Source: an uncultured Clostridia bacterium
Lineage (GTDB): Bacteria > Bacillota > Clostridia > TANB77 > UBA1234
Length of the DNA stretch: 40,342 nucleotides
Direction of reading: 5' to 3'
NCBI GenBank assembly: GCA_934149405.1
Contig: CAKPEV010000011.1
Coordinates: forward strand, 1-40,342
A program made the position numbers and the translations under genes. The notes below the pieces were generated by a model. It did no database searches, was not told where the DNA came from, and saw nothing but the letters and a program-made list of their open reading frames with translations. Shown in pieces: positions 1-6,979 of this stretch. The stretch's first letter is position 1; the number at the start of each line of letters is the position of its first letter.

Positions 1-91
1 CCCAATGTGCATACAACGTATGATCTTCTGCAATCGTTACCGTTGACGCGTTTGTTACTTGTGTTCCTCCTGATGAAAGAGGAACGCAAGT
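1..91 (-). pseudogene. Edge fragment of an InlB/Listeria-Bacteroides-type repeat protein
   Basis: On the minus strand a frame runs off the left edge and reads SSGGTQVTNAST, then HTLYAHW. This is the typical end of a Listeria-Bacteroides (InlB B-repeat) unit, a small beta-grasp module found in tandem in secreted surface proteins of Firmicutes. The frame is open back to a TAG at 191-193. Residues encoded above position 91 do not look like the repeat, and no ATG or ribosome binding site precedes it. I therefore read it as a 5'-truncated remnant rather than the start of an intact gene. The protein would continue left of the window, so its full length and state are unknown. Confidence 0.5.
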
Positions 92-180
92 TGATATAAA
101 GTGTTGAAGTTCTAATTTTAGATTTGGTGACAAGCTGTGACTATTGGTAAGGAGTAGAAAAACATATAGGAATTTGTGAC

Positions 181-226
181 AATAAAAAAGCTAATTTGAA
201 GATTAATCTCAAATTAGCTTTTTTTA
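181..226 (-). terminator. Bidirectional terminator downstream of the His-Gln tRNA genes
   Basis: A perfect 10-bp stem (GCTAATTTGA at 190-199 with TCAAATTAGC at 209-218) is flanked by A-runs on the left and T-runs on the right. It can therefore terminate on either strand. It lies just past the 3' end of tRNA-Gln and most likely ends that minus-strand transcript. Confidence 0.85.
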
Positions 227-227
227 T

Positions 228-303
228 TGGCTGGGCTGGGAGGATTCGAACCGCCGAAATGCCAGAGTCAAAGTCTGGTGCCTTACCACTTGGCTACAGC
301 CCA
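228..303 (-). tRNA. tRNA-Gln (anticodon TTG)
   Basis: The minus strand folds as a 76-nt tRNA with acceptor TGGGCTG/CAGCCCA, discriminator G and an encoded CCA. The anticodon arm is CCAGA-CTTTGAC-TCTGG and the T-loop is TTCGAAT. The anticodon TTG reads CAA/CAG glutamine codons. It is co-transcribed behind tRNA-His. Confidence 0.95.
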
Positions 304-317
304 ATATATTAATTTTA

Positions 318-395
318 TGGGGTGAAAGATGGGACTCGAACCCACGGCCTCCAGGGCCACAACCTGGCGCTCTAACCAACTGAGCTACATCCACC
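318..395 (-). tRNA. tRNA-His (anticodon GTG)
   Basis: The anticodon arm CCAGG-TTGTGGC-CCTGG gives anticodon GTG. An extra 5' G at position -1 (base 395) faces discriminator C73 (base 321), which is the histidine identity element, and CCA is encoded at 318-320. Acceptor halves GTGGATG and CTTTCAC pair except for a U6-U67 mismatch (U67 corresponds to base 327). It is the first gene of the minus-strand His-Gln transcript. Confidence 0.93.
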
Positions 396-416
396 GTCTT
401 TCCAATTGCAAGTTAT

Positions 417-445
417 ATTGTAACTTATTTTTTTCGGCTTGTCAA
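417..445 (-). promoter_or_regulatory. Promoter of the tRNA-His/tRNA-Gln transcript
   Basis: The minus strand carries TTGACA (440-445), a 17-bp spacer and TACAAT (417-422), a near-consensus SigA promoter 22 bp upstream of the tRNA-His 5' end. Confidence 0.85.
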
Positions 446-629
446 CAATTATTATTATATTGTGTGACAGATTGATGTATTTTATCAGTTAAATACTTGG
501 TATACAGGGGATAGAGGAGCCTTAAAATGTGGTTTTGCATAAATGTGTCGAAATTTGTCGAGCGATTTTCCTTGTAAATTGGCACATTTTGGTATAAATA
601 TAAGATGATACCCATTCGGAAAAGAGGCT

Positions 630-1991
630 ATGAAAATGATAAGTATTTCGGATTTACAGAAGTTTGTTGGGGAAGATGAACTGTGCATGTGGATTATTAG
701 TAGTATTGTTTTTTCTATATTTTATTCATTCATAAATATTTTCACATTTAAGTATTTATTTGATGTTAATTGCACCAAAAAGAGATTGGCGATTTTTATT
801 GCAATTGATTCTATTATTAAATCCATATGCACTATTTTTGTGCCTGCACCGTACTACAGGTTATTGAATATGATACTTTCTGTTATATTATTGAAGGTAG
901 TCATAGGAGGGAATACAGCTAAATGTATAGTCGGTGAGGCTACTAATTTTATTACGATAATCTGCTTAGAAATTTTATTTTTGAAAGTTTTCGAGTATTT
1001 ATATACTGATATATCTTCATATATAGAGGGCATGTATGACTTTGTTTATAAAACGTCGATGGCTATTGGAATATTAGCCGTAAAATTAGTTATTTATGCC
1101 CTGGTAAGGAAAAATGAAATTATCATAAAGATTAGTGAACATTTAAGCAGAAAGATTAAAGACTCTATAATATTAGTATCTTCAATAGAAATATTGTTGA
1201 TATTTTTTAATTTTGTTGAAATGGCGATTTATATAAGTGATTTTCCATATAGTATACTTGTTTTGGATATATTCTTTTTGGCAACATATTTTTATTATAG
1301 TATTAAATTTATACTCAAGGCAGCCAGACTAGAGGAACAAGATACCGTGATAGAAAATTTGGAGGCATACAATAAAACTTTATCTATAATGTATGATAGA
1401 ATCAGATGTTTTAAACATGATTTTTCAAATTTTGTTCAAGCGCTTGATGGATATGCGAAAACAGATGATTTAAAAGGCATAAAATCTATGACCACTTCTG
1501 TATTAAAACAATGCAAGTCTGTTAATTCGATGGGGATTTTAAATCCTAAGGCATTGAACAATCCTGCAATATACAGCATCATAACAAGTAAGTATTACAC
1601 TGCTACTGAAGAAATGGTACAAATGAATATTGAAGTAATGTTTAATGTTGGGGACATTGGTGTCGATGCATATGATTTTTGCGTTATTCTAGGGATATTG
1701 TTAGATAATGCTATAGAAGCCGCAAAAGAAAGTGATGAAAAAGTCGTTAATGTTAAATTTCAAAGAAATAAGAAAAATAACAAAGTTGTTATCATTGAGA
1801 ATTCGTATAAAGATAAAGACATAGATATATCTAAAATATTTGAAAAAGGGTATAGTACGAAACCAGAAAGTCCAGACCATGGACTTGGACTATGGAATGT
1901 AAAAAGAATATTAAGTCATACAAGTGAATTGGAATTGTTTACGTCTAGAGGTAAAATGTTTAAACAAGAGATAGAGATGTATGATGTTTAG
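630..1991 (+). CDS. AgrC/ComD-like sensor histidine kinase (orphan, GHKL ATPase)
   Basis: The 453-residue protein has about 230 hydrophobic N-terminal residues with some six membrane segments, followed by a cytoplasmic kinase. The phospho-acceptor region reads CFKHDFSNFVQALDGYA (His about 263). The ATPase half has an N-box (LDNAIEAAKES, about residue 358) and a G-box (DHGLGLWNVKRIL, about 416). This arrangement is typical of the HPK10 peptide-sensing kinases AgrC, ComD and VirS, which normally act with a LytTR response regulator and an autoinducing peptide. Neither a regulator nor a peptide precursor is visible nearby; both flanks are tRNA clusters and remnants. The start at 630 follows an AAAGAGG-like site. 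Which signal it senses is unknown. Confidence 0.85.
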   Translation: MKMISISDLQKFVGEDELCMWIISSIVFSIFYSFINIFTFKYLFDVNCTKKRLAIFIAIDSIIKSICTIFVPAPYYRLLNMILSVILLKVVIGGNTAKCIVGEATNFITIICLEILFLKVFEYLYTDISSYIEGMYDFVYKTSMAIGILAVKLVIYALVRKNEIIIKISEHLSRKIKDSIILVSSIEILLIFFNFVEMAIYISDFPYSILVLDIFFLATYFYYSIKFILKAARLEEQDTVIENLEAYNKTLSIMYDRIRCFKHDFSNFVQALDGYAKTDDLKGIKSMTTSVLKQCKSVNSMGILNPKALNNPAIYSIITSKYYTATEEMVQMNIEVMFNVGDIGVDAYDFCVILGILLDNAIEAAKESDEKVVNVKFQRNKKNNKVVIIENSYKDKDIDISKIFEKGYSTKPESPDHGLGLWNVKRILSHTSELELFTSRGKMFKQEIEMYDV

Positions 1992-2204
1992 TTATCCAAT
2001 AAGTATAAAAGCGAATTTTGTGCAAAATCGTTTGAAACAATTAATTAACTGAGTAGTGTTAGAAAATAATTATAAAGGAATACATAAAATGAGATGGGTT
2101 TTATAATTTTAGTTTTGTCGTGTAACAAAGCCTAAATATAGAATCTAAATTTTTAAGGTAACATTAATTATATCGAAATGTGGCTATTTTAAGAGGTTTT
2201 TTAG
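1992..2204. other. Non-coding gap with no clear feature
   Basis: This AT-rich stretch follows the histidine kinase. I see only a weak imperfect hairpin just after the stop (around 2012-2030, arms close to CGATTTTG) with no strong T-run. No supported gene, tRNA or promoter was found. Confidence 0.4.
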
Positions 2205-2384
2205 GTACAATTAGAAGGTGCCAAAAAGCTCACTGCGGTGCGACTTTCAGGTTACTTTGCCAATACTATTGAAAAAGAGCCCAAATTAGAAAGTGCAAAA
2301 AAAGCTGGTGCAGAGCAATTTTCAGGTTACTCCACCCCAACTATTGACAAAGAACCCAAAAAGCCACAAAGAGCCGAAAAATAG
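2205..2384 (+). pseudogene. Remnant of a repeat-containing protein (two ~25-residue units)
   Basis: A frame bounded on the left by a TAG and ending in TAG at 2382-2384 encodes two tandem units of about 25 residues. The first runs LEGAKKLTAVRLSGY then IEKEPK; the second runs LESAKKAGAEQFSGY then IDKEPK. It ends in a lysine- and proline-rich tail. The DNA repeats match along about 70 bp each. No convincing start codon or ribosome binding site precedes the frame, so it looks like the 3' end of a decayed gene. I do not recognise the family. It lies directly before the tRNA-Thr terminator. Confidence 0.45.
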
Positions 2385-2385
2385 G

Positions 2386-2417
2386 CAACAAAAAACTCTT
2401 CACTAATGCGAAGAGTT
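2386..2417 (-). terminator. Terminator of the Lys-Glu-Thr tRNA cluster
   Basis: On the minus strand AACTCTTC and GAAGAGTT form an 8-bp stem around an 8-nt loop, followed by a T-rich run (minus-strand TTTTTGTT). It begins immediately after the CCA of tRNA-Thr. Confidence 0.85.
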
Positions 2418-2493
<76 letters not shown>

Positions 2494-2497
2494 AATA

Positions 2498-2572
2498 TGG
2501 TGACCCGAGGGAGAGTCGAACTCCCCACTCCGCCGTGAAAGGGCGATGTCTTAACCGATTGACCATCGGGCC
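2498..2572 (-). tRNA. tRNA-Glu (anticodon TTC)
   Basis: The 75-nt gene has acceptor GGCCCGA/TCGGGTC, discriminator A, encoded CCA and anticodon loop CTTTCAC (TTC). It is four bases upstream (in transcript order) of tRNA-Thr. Confidence 0.95.
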
Positions 2573-2577
2573 ACATA

Positions 2578-2653
2578 TGGTGAGCCATCGCAGATTCGAA
2601 CTGCGGACAACTTGATTAAAAGTCAAGTGCTCTGCCAACTGAGCTAATGGCCC
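2578..2653 (-). tRNA. tRNA-Lys (anticodon TTT)
   Basis: The 76-nt gene has acceptor GGGCCAT/ATGGCTC, discriminator A, encoded CCA and anticodon arm CTTGA-CTTTTAA-TCAAG. It is first in the minus-strand Lys-Glu-Thr transcript. Confidence 0.95.
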
Positions 2654-2695
2654 ATATGTGTTTGCTGTGCAAGTTTCACTTGCGACTGCTCTTAT

Positions 2696-2724
2696 ATACT
2701 ACTACATTTTTTTTGCTGTGTCAA
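2696..2724 (-). promoter_or_regulatory. Promoter of the Lys-Glu-Thr tRNA cluster
   Basis: The minus strand carries a perfect TTGACA (2719-2724), a 17-bp spacer and TAGTAT (2696-2701), ending about 42 bp before tRNA-Lys. Confidence 0.75.
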
Positions 2725-2809
2725 CAAAATTTTTTATAAAAATTCAAAAAATTTCACATAGCTTTAAAAACTTGAAATATCAACAAGTGAAACTACACAA
2801 AAATAAAAT

Positions 2810-3529
2810 TTATATTACCCAACCACCATTAGGTGAAAGAACTTGACCAGTTATGTAACTTGCTTCATCACTTGCCAAAAAGAATACGGCATTGGCAATG
2901 TCTGATGTTTCTCCAATTCTTTCTAATGGAATTTCATTTCGTATTTCTTCAAATTCATTTACAGTTAAGTTGCTTACCATATCTGTCATTACTATGCCAG
3001 GAGCGACAGCGTTTACAGTTATTCCTGATGGACCAACTTCTTTGGCTAATGCTTTTGTAAATCCTATTATCGCTGCTTTACTAGCAGAGTATGCAACTTC
3101 CATTGAAGCACCTACTAATCCCCATACAGACGATATATTAATTATTTTACCTGATTTTTGTGATATCATGTAAGGTAAAACATTTTTTGTTGTTAAGAAT
3201 GTTCCGGTTACATTGACTTCAAATAGATTATTCCATTCTTCTAACGACATTTCTTGAAGTAGGCAAGAAGAGGAAATGCCAGCATTGTTTACTAATATAT
3301 CAACACGTCCATGTTTTTCTATTGCAAAGTTAATCATTGCTTCAACATCCTTTGGATTTGAAACATTTGCCTTGAAGATTTCGACGTTTTTATATTGTTT
3401 TGCAATATCAAGTGCAGCATATTCTGATTTGTTGTAGTTTAGTATAACGTTGTAGTTTTCTTTTGCAAATTTTTCTGCTATGGCTCTTCCAATTCCTCTA
3501 GAGCCACCGGTTACGATTACAGTTTTCAT
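2810..3529 (-). CDS. Short-chain dehydrogenase/reductase, YmfI/FabG-like
   Basis: The 239-residue Rossmann-fold oxidoreductase has the NAD(P)-binding motif TGGSRGIG (residues 7-14), NNAG (81-84), catalytic Ser about 134, and Tyr147/Lys151 in YSASK. It ends in a GQVLSPNGGWVI tail. The body around the active serine (INISSVWGLVGAS) and this tail resemble the clostridial YmfI group, annotated as EF-P 5-aminopentanone reductase. FabG (3-oxoacyl-ACP reductase) is a close paralogue and cannot be excluded. No fatty-acid synthesis genes and no efp are nearby, so substrate assignment rests on similarity only. The start is preceded by AAAGGA. It lies downstream of the carbohydrate-binding gene, with a hairpin between them, so it may be expressed partly by readthrough. 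Confidence 0.8.
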   Translation of the reverse strand: MKTVIVTGGSRGIGRAIAEKFAKENYNVILNYNKSEYAALDIAKQYKNVEIFKANVSNPKDVEAMINFAIEKHGRVDILVNNAGISSSCLLQEMSLEEWNNLFEVNVTGTFLTTKNVLPYMISQKSGKIINISSVWGLVGASMEVAYSASKAAIIGFTKALAKEVGPSGITVNAVAPGIVMTDMVSNLTVNEFEEIRNEIPLERIGETSDIANAVFFLASDEASYITGQVLSPNGGWVI

Positions 3530-3560
3530 TTTATCAATCCTTTCTATATTTACAGAAGAT

Positions 3561-3590
3561 ACAACAAAGGTCGACCTTTTGAGTCGACCT
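3561..3590 (-). terminator. Hairpin between the carbohydrate-binding gene and the reductase
   Basis: AGGTCGAC (3568-3575) and GTCGACCT (3583-3590) make a perfect 8-bp stem. Read on the minus strand it is followed by TTTGTTGT, a modest U-tract. It sits 5 bases beyond the stop of the upstream gene and about 40 bp before the reductase start, so it could be a partial terminator. Confidence 0.65.
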
Positions 3591-3595
3591 AAAAT

Positions 3596-4069
3596 TTATT
3601 CTTTTGCTGTTTTCTTTTTTAATTCACCTGAAAAAACTTTTGGGATAGCTGTTATCATTTTATAGAAAGCAATTCTTATTTTCTTTGCTATTAAATATGA
3701 TTTCTTCAATCTAGGTACCTCAAGAGCAGTTGTTTCTACTTTAGAAACAGTAACCTCTTCTTTAGAAATATTAGCTGAATAATTTTTAGCGTTGTTGTTA
3801 TCCCAATTATTGTTTCCATCTCTAAAACAGAAATTAATCATATCATATGATGGAGCTAAATTAATCTCCGTTTCGTATGTATTATCATCTATCTTATCTA
3901 ATTTAATCTCTTGTATATTTTCCCAAAGTAGACCGAAACCATAGTGAACGCATATTTCATCTGTTGTTGGTGTTGCTAAATCTCCTTTGTATGTAAGTTT
4001 TGCGGTTCTTCCTTCGATTAAATTATCTGTATCAAAATAAACTTTTTCACTAACTGACATGGTATTCAC
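3596..4069 (-). CDS. Stand-alone starch-binding-type module (CBM25/53-like), cytoplasmic
   Basis: The 157-residue protein has an N-terminal beta-rich domain of about 100 residues. It contains VHYGFGLLWENI and the aromatic cluster CFRDGNNNWDNNN followed by KNY, typical of CBM25/53 starch- or glycogen-binding modules. No signal peptide or catalytic domain is present. The C-terminal 45 residues are strongly basic and hydrophobic (KKSYLIAKKIRIAFYKMITAI), resembling an amphipathic or membrane-surface helix. This suggests a cytoplasmic glycan-binding protein, perhaps recruited to glycogen or the membrane; that role is inference. The start ATG is preceded by GGAGTG, and a SigA promoter lies upstream. 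Confidence 0.7.
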   Translation of the reverse strand: MNTMSVSEKVYFDTDNLIEGRTAKLTYKGDLATPTTDEICVHYGFGLLWENIQEIKLDKIDDNTYETEINLAPSYDMINFCFRDGNNNWDNNNAKNYSANISKEEVTVSKVETTALEVPRLKKSYLIAKKIRIAFYKMITAIPKVFSGELKKKTAKE

Positions 4070-4097
4070 TCCTTAAATTTTATCTTTTGTTAAAATA

Positions 4098-4126
4098 ATT
4101 ATATATATAATAAAAAAAAACTGCAA
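4098..4126 (-). promoter_or_regulatory. Promoter of the carbohydrate-binding gene and reductase
   Basis: The minus strand carries TTGCAG (4121-4126), a 17-bp A/T spacer and a perfect TATAAT (4098-4103), about 28 bp before the start codon of the CBM-like gene. Confidence 0.65.
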
Positions 4127-4213
4127 TACTTTTTTAAAAAAAATGTTATATCATGAAATTTTGAATGAGATTATGAAAAAAGATCCATAATTGTGAACTT
4201 TTGATGCGAAATA

Positions 4214-4242
4214 TTGTTTTTTATGTAATCTTATGGTAAAAT
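4214..4242 (+). promoter_or_regulatory. Promoter of the VanW-family gene
   Basis: TTGTTT (4214-4219), a 17-bp spacer and TAAAAT (4237-4242), ending 34 bp before the ATG at 4277. Confidence 0.55.
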
Positions 4243-4276
4243 ATTCACGGAGTTTTTATAGAAAGGTGAATGATAG

Positions 4277-5962
4277 ATGAATCAAATATTATACTCAGAA
4301 AGAAGCGGAAGTGAATCGAATAAAAAAATTATAATACTTTTGATTGCGCTAGTGGTTGTTATAGTTTCAGCAATTTTCGTTATATCAAGTATGTTAAATC
4401 GTAAAATTTTAGCAAATGTTTATATTGGCGACGTGAATGTTGGTATGCAAACGCAAGAAAAAGCTAGAGAACTTCTTGAATCTGAATTTGAAACATACAA
4501 AAGCATGAAAATTAAATTAATATTAAATGGCAAAGAAGAAATTTATACTGCTGATGAACTAGGAATAAATGTTGATTCTATGTTGGATGATACAATTTCT
4601 AATGCTTATCAATATGGCAGAAGTGGCAATTTCTTTGAAAATAGTTCTAGTGTTGTGAAAAGTTACTTTAATGATAACAAGATAGCAATAAACATAGCTT
4701 TTGATGATGAAAAATTGAAAGCATCACTTAGCAAGCTAGCTGGGGAAAGTGAAGAAACAGCGACAGATGACACATATGAAATACAAGATGATAAGATAGT
4801 TATAGTAAAAGGTCATGATGGCAATAAAGTCGACTTCGAGCTTGCAAAGCAATATATTGCTACTGCGGTTATAAATGGTGTTGTTAACGTAAACGTGCCA
4901 ACAGTAGATGGAAATGCAAGTAGAATTGATTTAAAGAAATTATATGATGACACATATGTTGTACCTCAAAATGCCAGCTATACTTCAGGTGAAAAATTTG
5001 AGCTTGTTGTTGATAAGAATGGTAAGAGCTTTGACTTAAGCGAGGCACAATTAGCTTACAATAATGCTAAAGCTGGAGAAGAAGTGACAATTAAATTTAA
5101 AGAAATTGAAGCAGAGATTAAAGTCGCAGATTTGGACGTCGCATTGTTTAAGAATGTTTTATCAACATTTTCAAGCACGTATGATCAAAGCATTACAGGA
5201 AGAGTAACAAACCTTAAAGTTGCAGCAGAGAGATGCAATAACACAATTTTGTATCCAGGCGAAGAGTTTTCATATAACAAAGCTCTAGGTACAAGAACTG
5301 TCGCTAATGGGTTTGCTCCTGGTCATTCGTTTGCAGGTGGAAAAGTTGTTACAACAATAGGCGGGGGAATATGCCAAGTATCTTCTGCACTATATAACGT
5401 CGTGTTAGAGGCTGATTTGGAAGTGACAAATAGAGTTGCACATGGTTTGTATGTAGAATATGTAAAACCTAGTTTAGATGCGACTGTTGTTGATGGAGCT
5501 ATTGATTTTAAATTCAAAAACAATAGAAAATATCCTGTGAAAATTGGAGCAACAGTAGAAAATGGTGTTGTTACAGTAACTTTATATGGAATAAAAGATG
5601 AGAATGAGCCAATTATAGAGATTGAATCTGTTGTATTAGAAACAATACCATACAAGACTGTAAACGAAAATGATTCTTCAATGAAAGTTGGAACATCAAA
5701 AGTTGTTCAAGATCCAGTTAACGGCTATGTTTCAGAAGCATACAGAATCGAAAAAGATTCTTCAGGAAATGTTATTTCAAGAACTCTTATATCAAAAGAC
5801 AGATATGCAGCAACTAATAAAATTATTAAAGTTGGAACAAAGGTTGAACCGACCCCGACACCGGTACCAACTCCAACACCTACGCCTGACTATTCAGACG
5901 ATGACGGAAGAGAATTGCCACCAGGATGGGATTCGCCAGAAAGTCCATATGGTAGGCCTTAA
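4277..5962 (+). CDS. VanW-family envelope protein with C-terminal G5-like domain
   Basis: The 561-residue membrane-anchored protein has a short cytoplasmic start, one TM helix at about residues 18-40, and an extracytoplasmic region. That region holds a putative peptidoglycan-binding-4-type domain (about 50-260), then a VanW domain with FSYNKALGTRT, GHSFAGGKVVTTIGGGICQV and SSALYN (about 290-430), then a G5-like segment (about 440-515). A tail PTPTPVPTPTPTPDYSDDD may span the wall. VanW proteins occur beside vancomycin-resistance and cell-wall genes, but their reaction is not established. The G5 domain suggests binding to wall glycan. The start follows GAAAGGTG at a good distance. It has its own promoter, so it is probably monocistronic. 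Confidence 0.88.
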   Translation: MNQILYSERSGSESNKKIIILLIALVVVIVSAIFVISSMLNRKILANVYIGDVNVGMQTQEKARELLESEFETYKSMKIKLILNGKEEIYTADELGINVDSMLDDTISNAYQYGRSGNFFENSSSVVKSYFNDNKIAINIAFDDEKLKASLSKLAGESEETATDDTYEIQDDKIVIVKGHDGNKVDFELAKQYIATAVINGVVNVNVPTVDGNASRIDLKKLYDDTYVVPQNASYTSGEKFELVVDKNGKSFDLSEAQLAYNNAKAGEEVTIKFKEIEAEIKVADLDVALFKNVLSTFSSTYDQSITGRVTNLKVAAERCNNTILYPGEEFSYNKALGTRTVANGFAPGHSFAGGKVVTTIGGGICQVSSALYNVVLEADLEVTNRVAHGLYVEYVKPSLDATVVDGAIDFKFKNNRKYPVKIGATVENGVVTVTLYGIKDENEPIIEIESVVLETIPYKTVNENDSSMKVGTSKVVQDPVNGYVSEAYRIEKDSSGNVISRTLISKDRYAATNKIIKVGTKVEPTPTPVPTPTPTPDYSDDDGRELPPGWDSPESPYGRP

Positions 5963-5971
5963 AATATTAAG

Positions 5972-5999
5972 TTGAAAAATATGATATTTATTGTATAAT
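5972..5999 (+). promoter_or_regulatory. Promoter of the phosphatase-rpiB-transferase operon
   Basis: TTGAAA (5972-5977), a 16-bp spacer and a perfect TATAAT (5994-5999), 42 bp before the ATG at 6041. Confidence 0.65.
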
Positions 6000-6040
6000 T
6001 AGGAAAGTATATGATTATACAGTAGTTTAGGAGGTAACAA

Positions 6041-6499
6041 ATGAAAAAAATAATGTTTGTTTGTTCAGGAAATACATGCAGAAGTGCAATGGCAGAACAA
6101 CTTTTTTTAAAGAAAATCAAAGAAAGAAATTTACAGGAGAAATTTTCGGTTTCTTCTGCAGGTATAATTGGTTTTTCAAATGCTGCGTCACCAGACGAGG
6201 TGAAAAAAGTCATGATGGACGAGTACGGTATAGATATAACAGCACATAGGGCGAGAAGAGTAAATAGGGAAGATGTAGACGAAATGGATTTGATTTTAAC
6301 TATGACAAAAGGTCAAGTAATCGGACTTCTCGGAGTAAATCCTGATTCTAAAGGTAAGACATATCCTTTAAAAGAGTATGTTGGATTAACAGGAAATATC
6401 GATGACCCTTTTGGCGAATCATTAGAAGTGTATTCTGCGTGTGCAAAAGAATTAAATCATTGTATAGATTTGCTATTGGATAAGGAGGTAAAAGAATGA
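6041..6499 (+). CDS. Low-molecular-weight phosphatase, protein-arginine-phosphatase type (YwlE-like)
   Basis: The 152-residue protein begins with the P-loop CSGNTCRSAMAEQ (residues 9-21, nucleophile Cys9) and has a C-terminal DDPFG loop with the general-acid Asp. In this family a Thr after GN in the P-loop (GNTCRS rather than GNICRS) is the mark of B. subtilis YwlE, which removes phosphate from arginine residues placed by the kinase McsB. The Thr is present here, so arginine phosphatase is more likely than tyrosine phosphatase. In Bacillus, ywlE is also next to rpiB. McsB is not in this window. The stop overlaps the rpiB start by 4 bp, which indicates translational coupling. Confidence 0.85.
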   Translation: MKKIMFVCSGNTCRSAMAEQLFLKKIKERNLQEKFSVSSAGIIGFSNAASPDEVKKVMMDEYGIDITAHRARRVNREDVDEMDLILTMTKGQVIGLLGVNPDSKGKTYPLKEYVGLTGNIDDPFGESLEVYSACAKELNHCIDLLLDKEVKE

Positions 6500-6933
6500 T
6501 TGCGATTGGAGCTGATCATGGTGGATACCTATTGAAAGATGAAATTATTAAAGAATTTGAAGGAGAAATTGAGTTTAAAGATTTTGGAACGTTTTCAACG
6601 GAATCTGTGAATTATCCGGAGATAGCATTTAAAACTGCTGAAAGTGTCGCAAGTGGAGAGTGTGAGGCTGGAATATTAATTTGTCGTAGTGGAATCGGCA
6701 TGGATATTGCTGCAAATAAAGTAAAAGGAATAAGATGTGCTAATGTGGCAACCACAAAAGCCGCAAGACTTTGTAAGGAACACAACAATGCAAACATGAT
6801 AGCACTTGCAGCAGATGAAATAACTATAGAAGCTGCTAAAGAAATTGTGTATATGTGGCTTAGTAGTGAATTTCTTGGAGGCAGACACCAAACAAGAGTG
6901 GATATGATAACAGAATACGAGAATAAAAAGTAA
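6496..6933 (+). CDS. rpiB: Ribose-5-phosphate isomerase B
   Basis: The 145-residue RpiB/LacAB-family isomerase interconverts ribose-5-phosphate and ribulose-5-phosphate. Visible signatures are GADHGG at the N-terminus, ILICRSGIGMDIAANKVKGIR (catalytic Cys retained), EHNNANMIAL and the C-terminal GGRHQTRVDMI. The loop that normally reads CGTGIG or CGSGIG here reads CRSGIG, so an Arg replaces the first Gly of the phosphate/anion-hole loop. It overlaps the phosphatase stop by 4 bp and precedes the transferase-epimerase fusion. Together with rpe at 15250 the window encodes two enzymes that use ribulose-5-phosphate. Confidence 0.9.
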   Translation: MIAIGADHGGYLLKDEIIKEFEGEIEFKDFGTFSTESVNYPEIAFKTAESVASGECEAGILICRSGIGMDIAANKVKGIRCANVATTKAARLCKEHNNANMIALAADEITIEAAKEIVYMWLSSEFLGGRHQTRVDMITEYENKK

Positions 6934-6946
6934 GGAGGATAGCAAT

Positions 6947-6979
6947 TTGCAATTAGCAAGTTGTGAAAAATTATGGTAA
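6947..6979 (+). CDS. Possible 10-codon leader ORF upstream of the transferase-epimerase fusion
   Basis: A strong Shine-Dalgarno sequence (AAGGAGG at 6932-6938) lies 34 bases from the fusion gene's ATG, which is too far to serve it. It is correctly placed for a TTG at 6947, opening the frame TTG-CAA-TTA-GCA-AGT-TGT-GAA-AAA-TTA-TGG-TAA. Its stop (6977-6979) overlaps the fusion's first codons (ATG at 6973). Ribosomes ending on the leader could reinitiate on the fusion gene. This is read directly from sequence, but translation is inferred. Confidence 0.4.
   Translation: MQLASCEKLW

Noticed and set aside
2205..2384. CRISPR array for the repeated sequence near 2205-2384
   Set aside because: There are only two imperfect units with no unique spacers between them, and they keep one reading frame, which fits a protein repeat.
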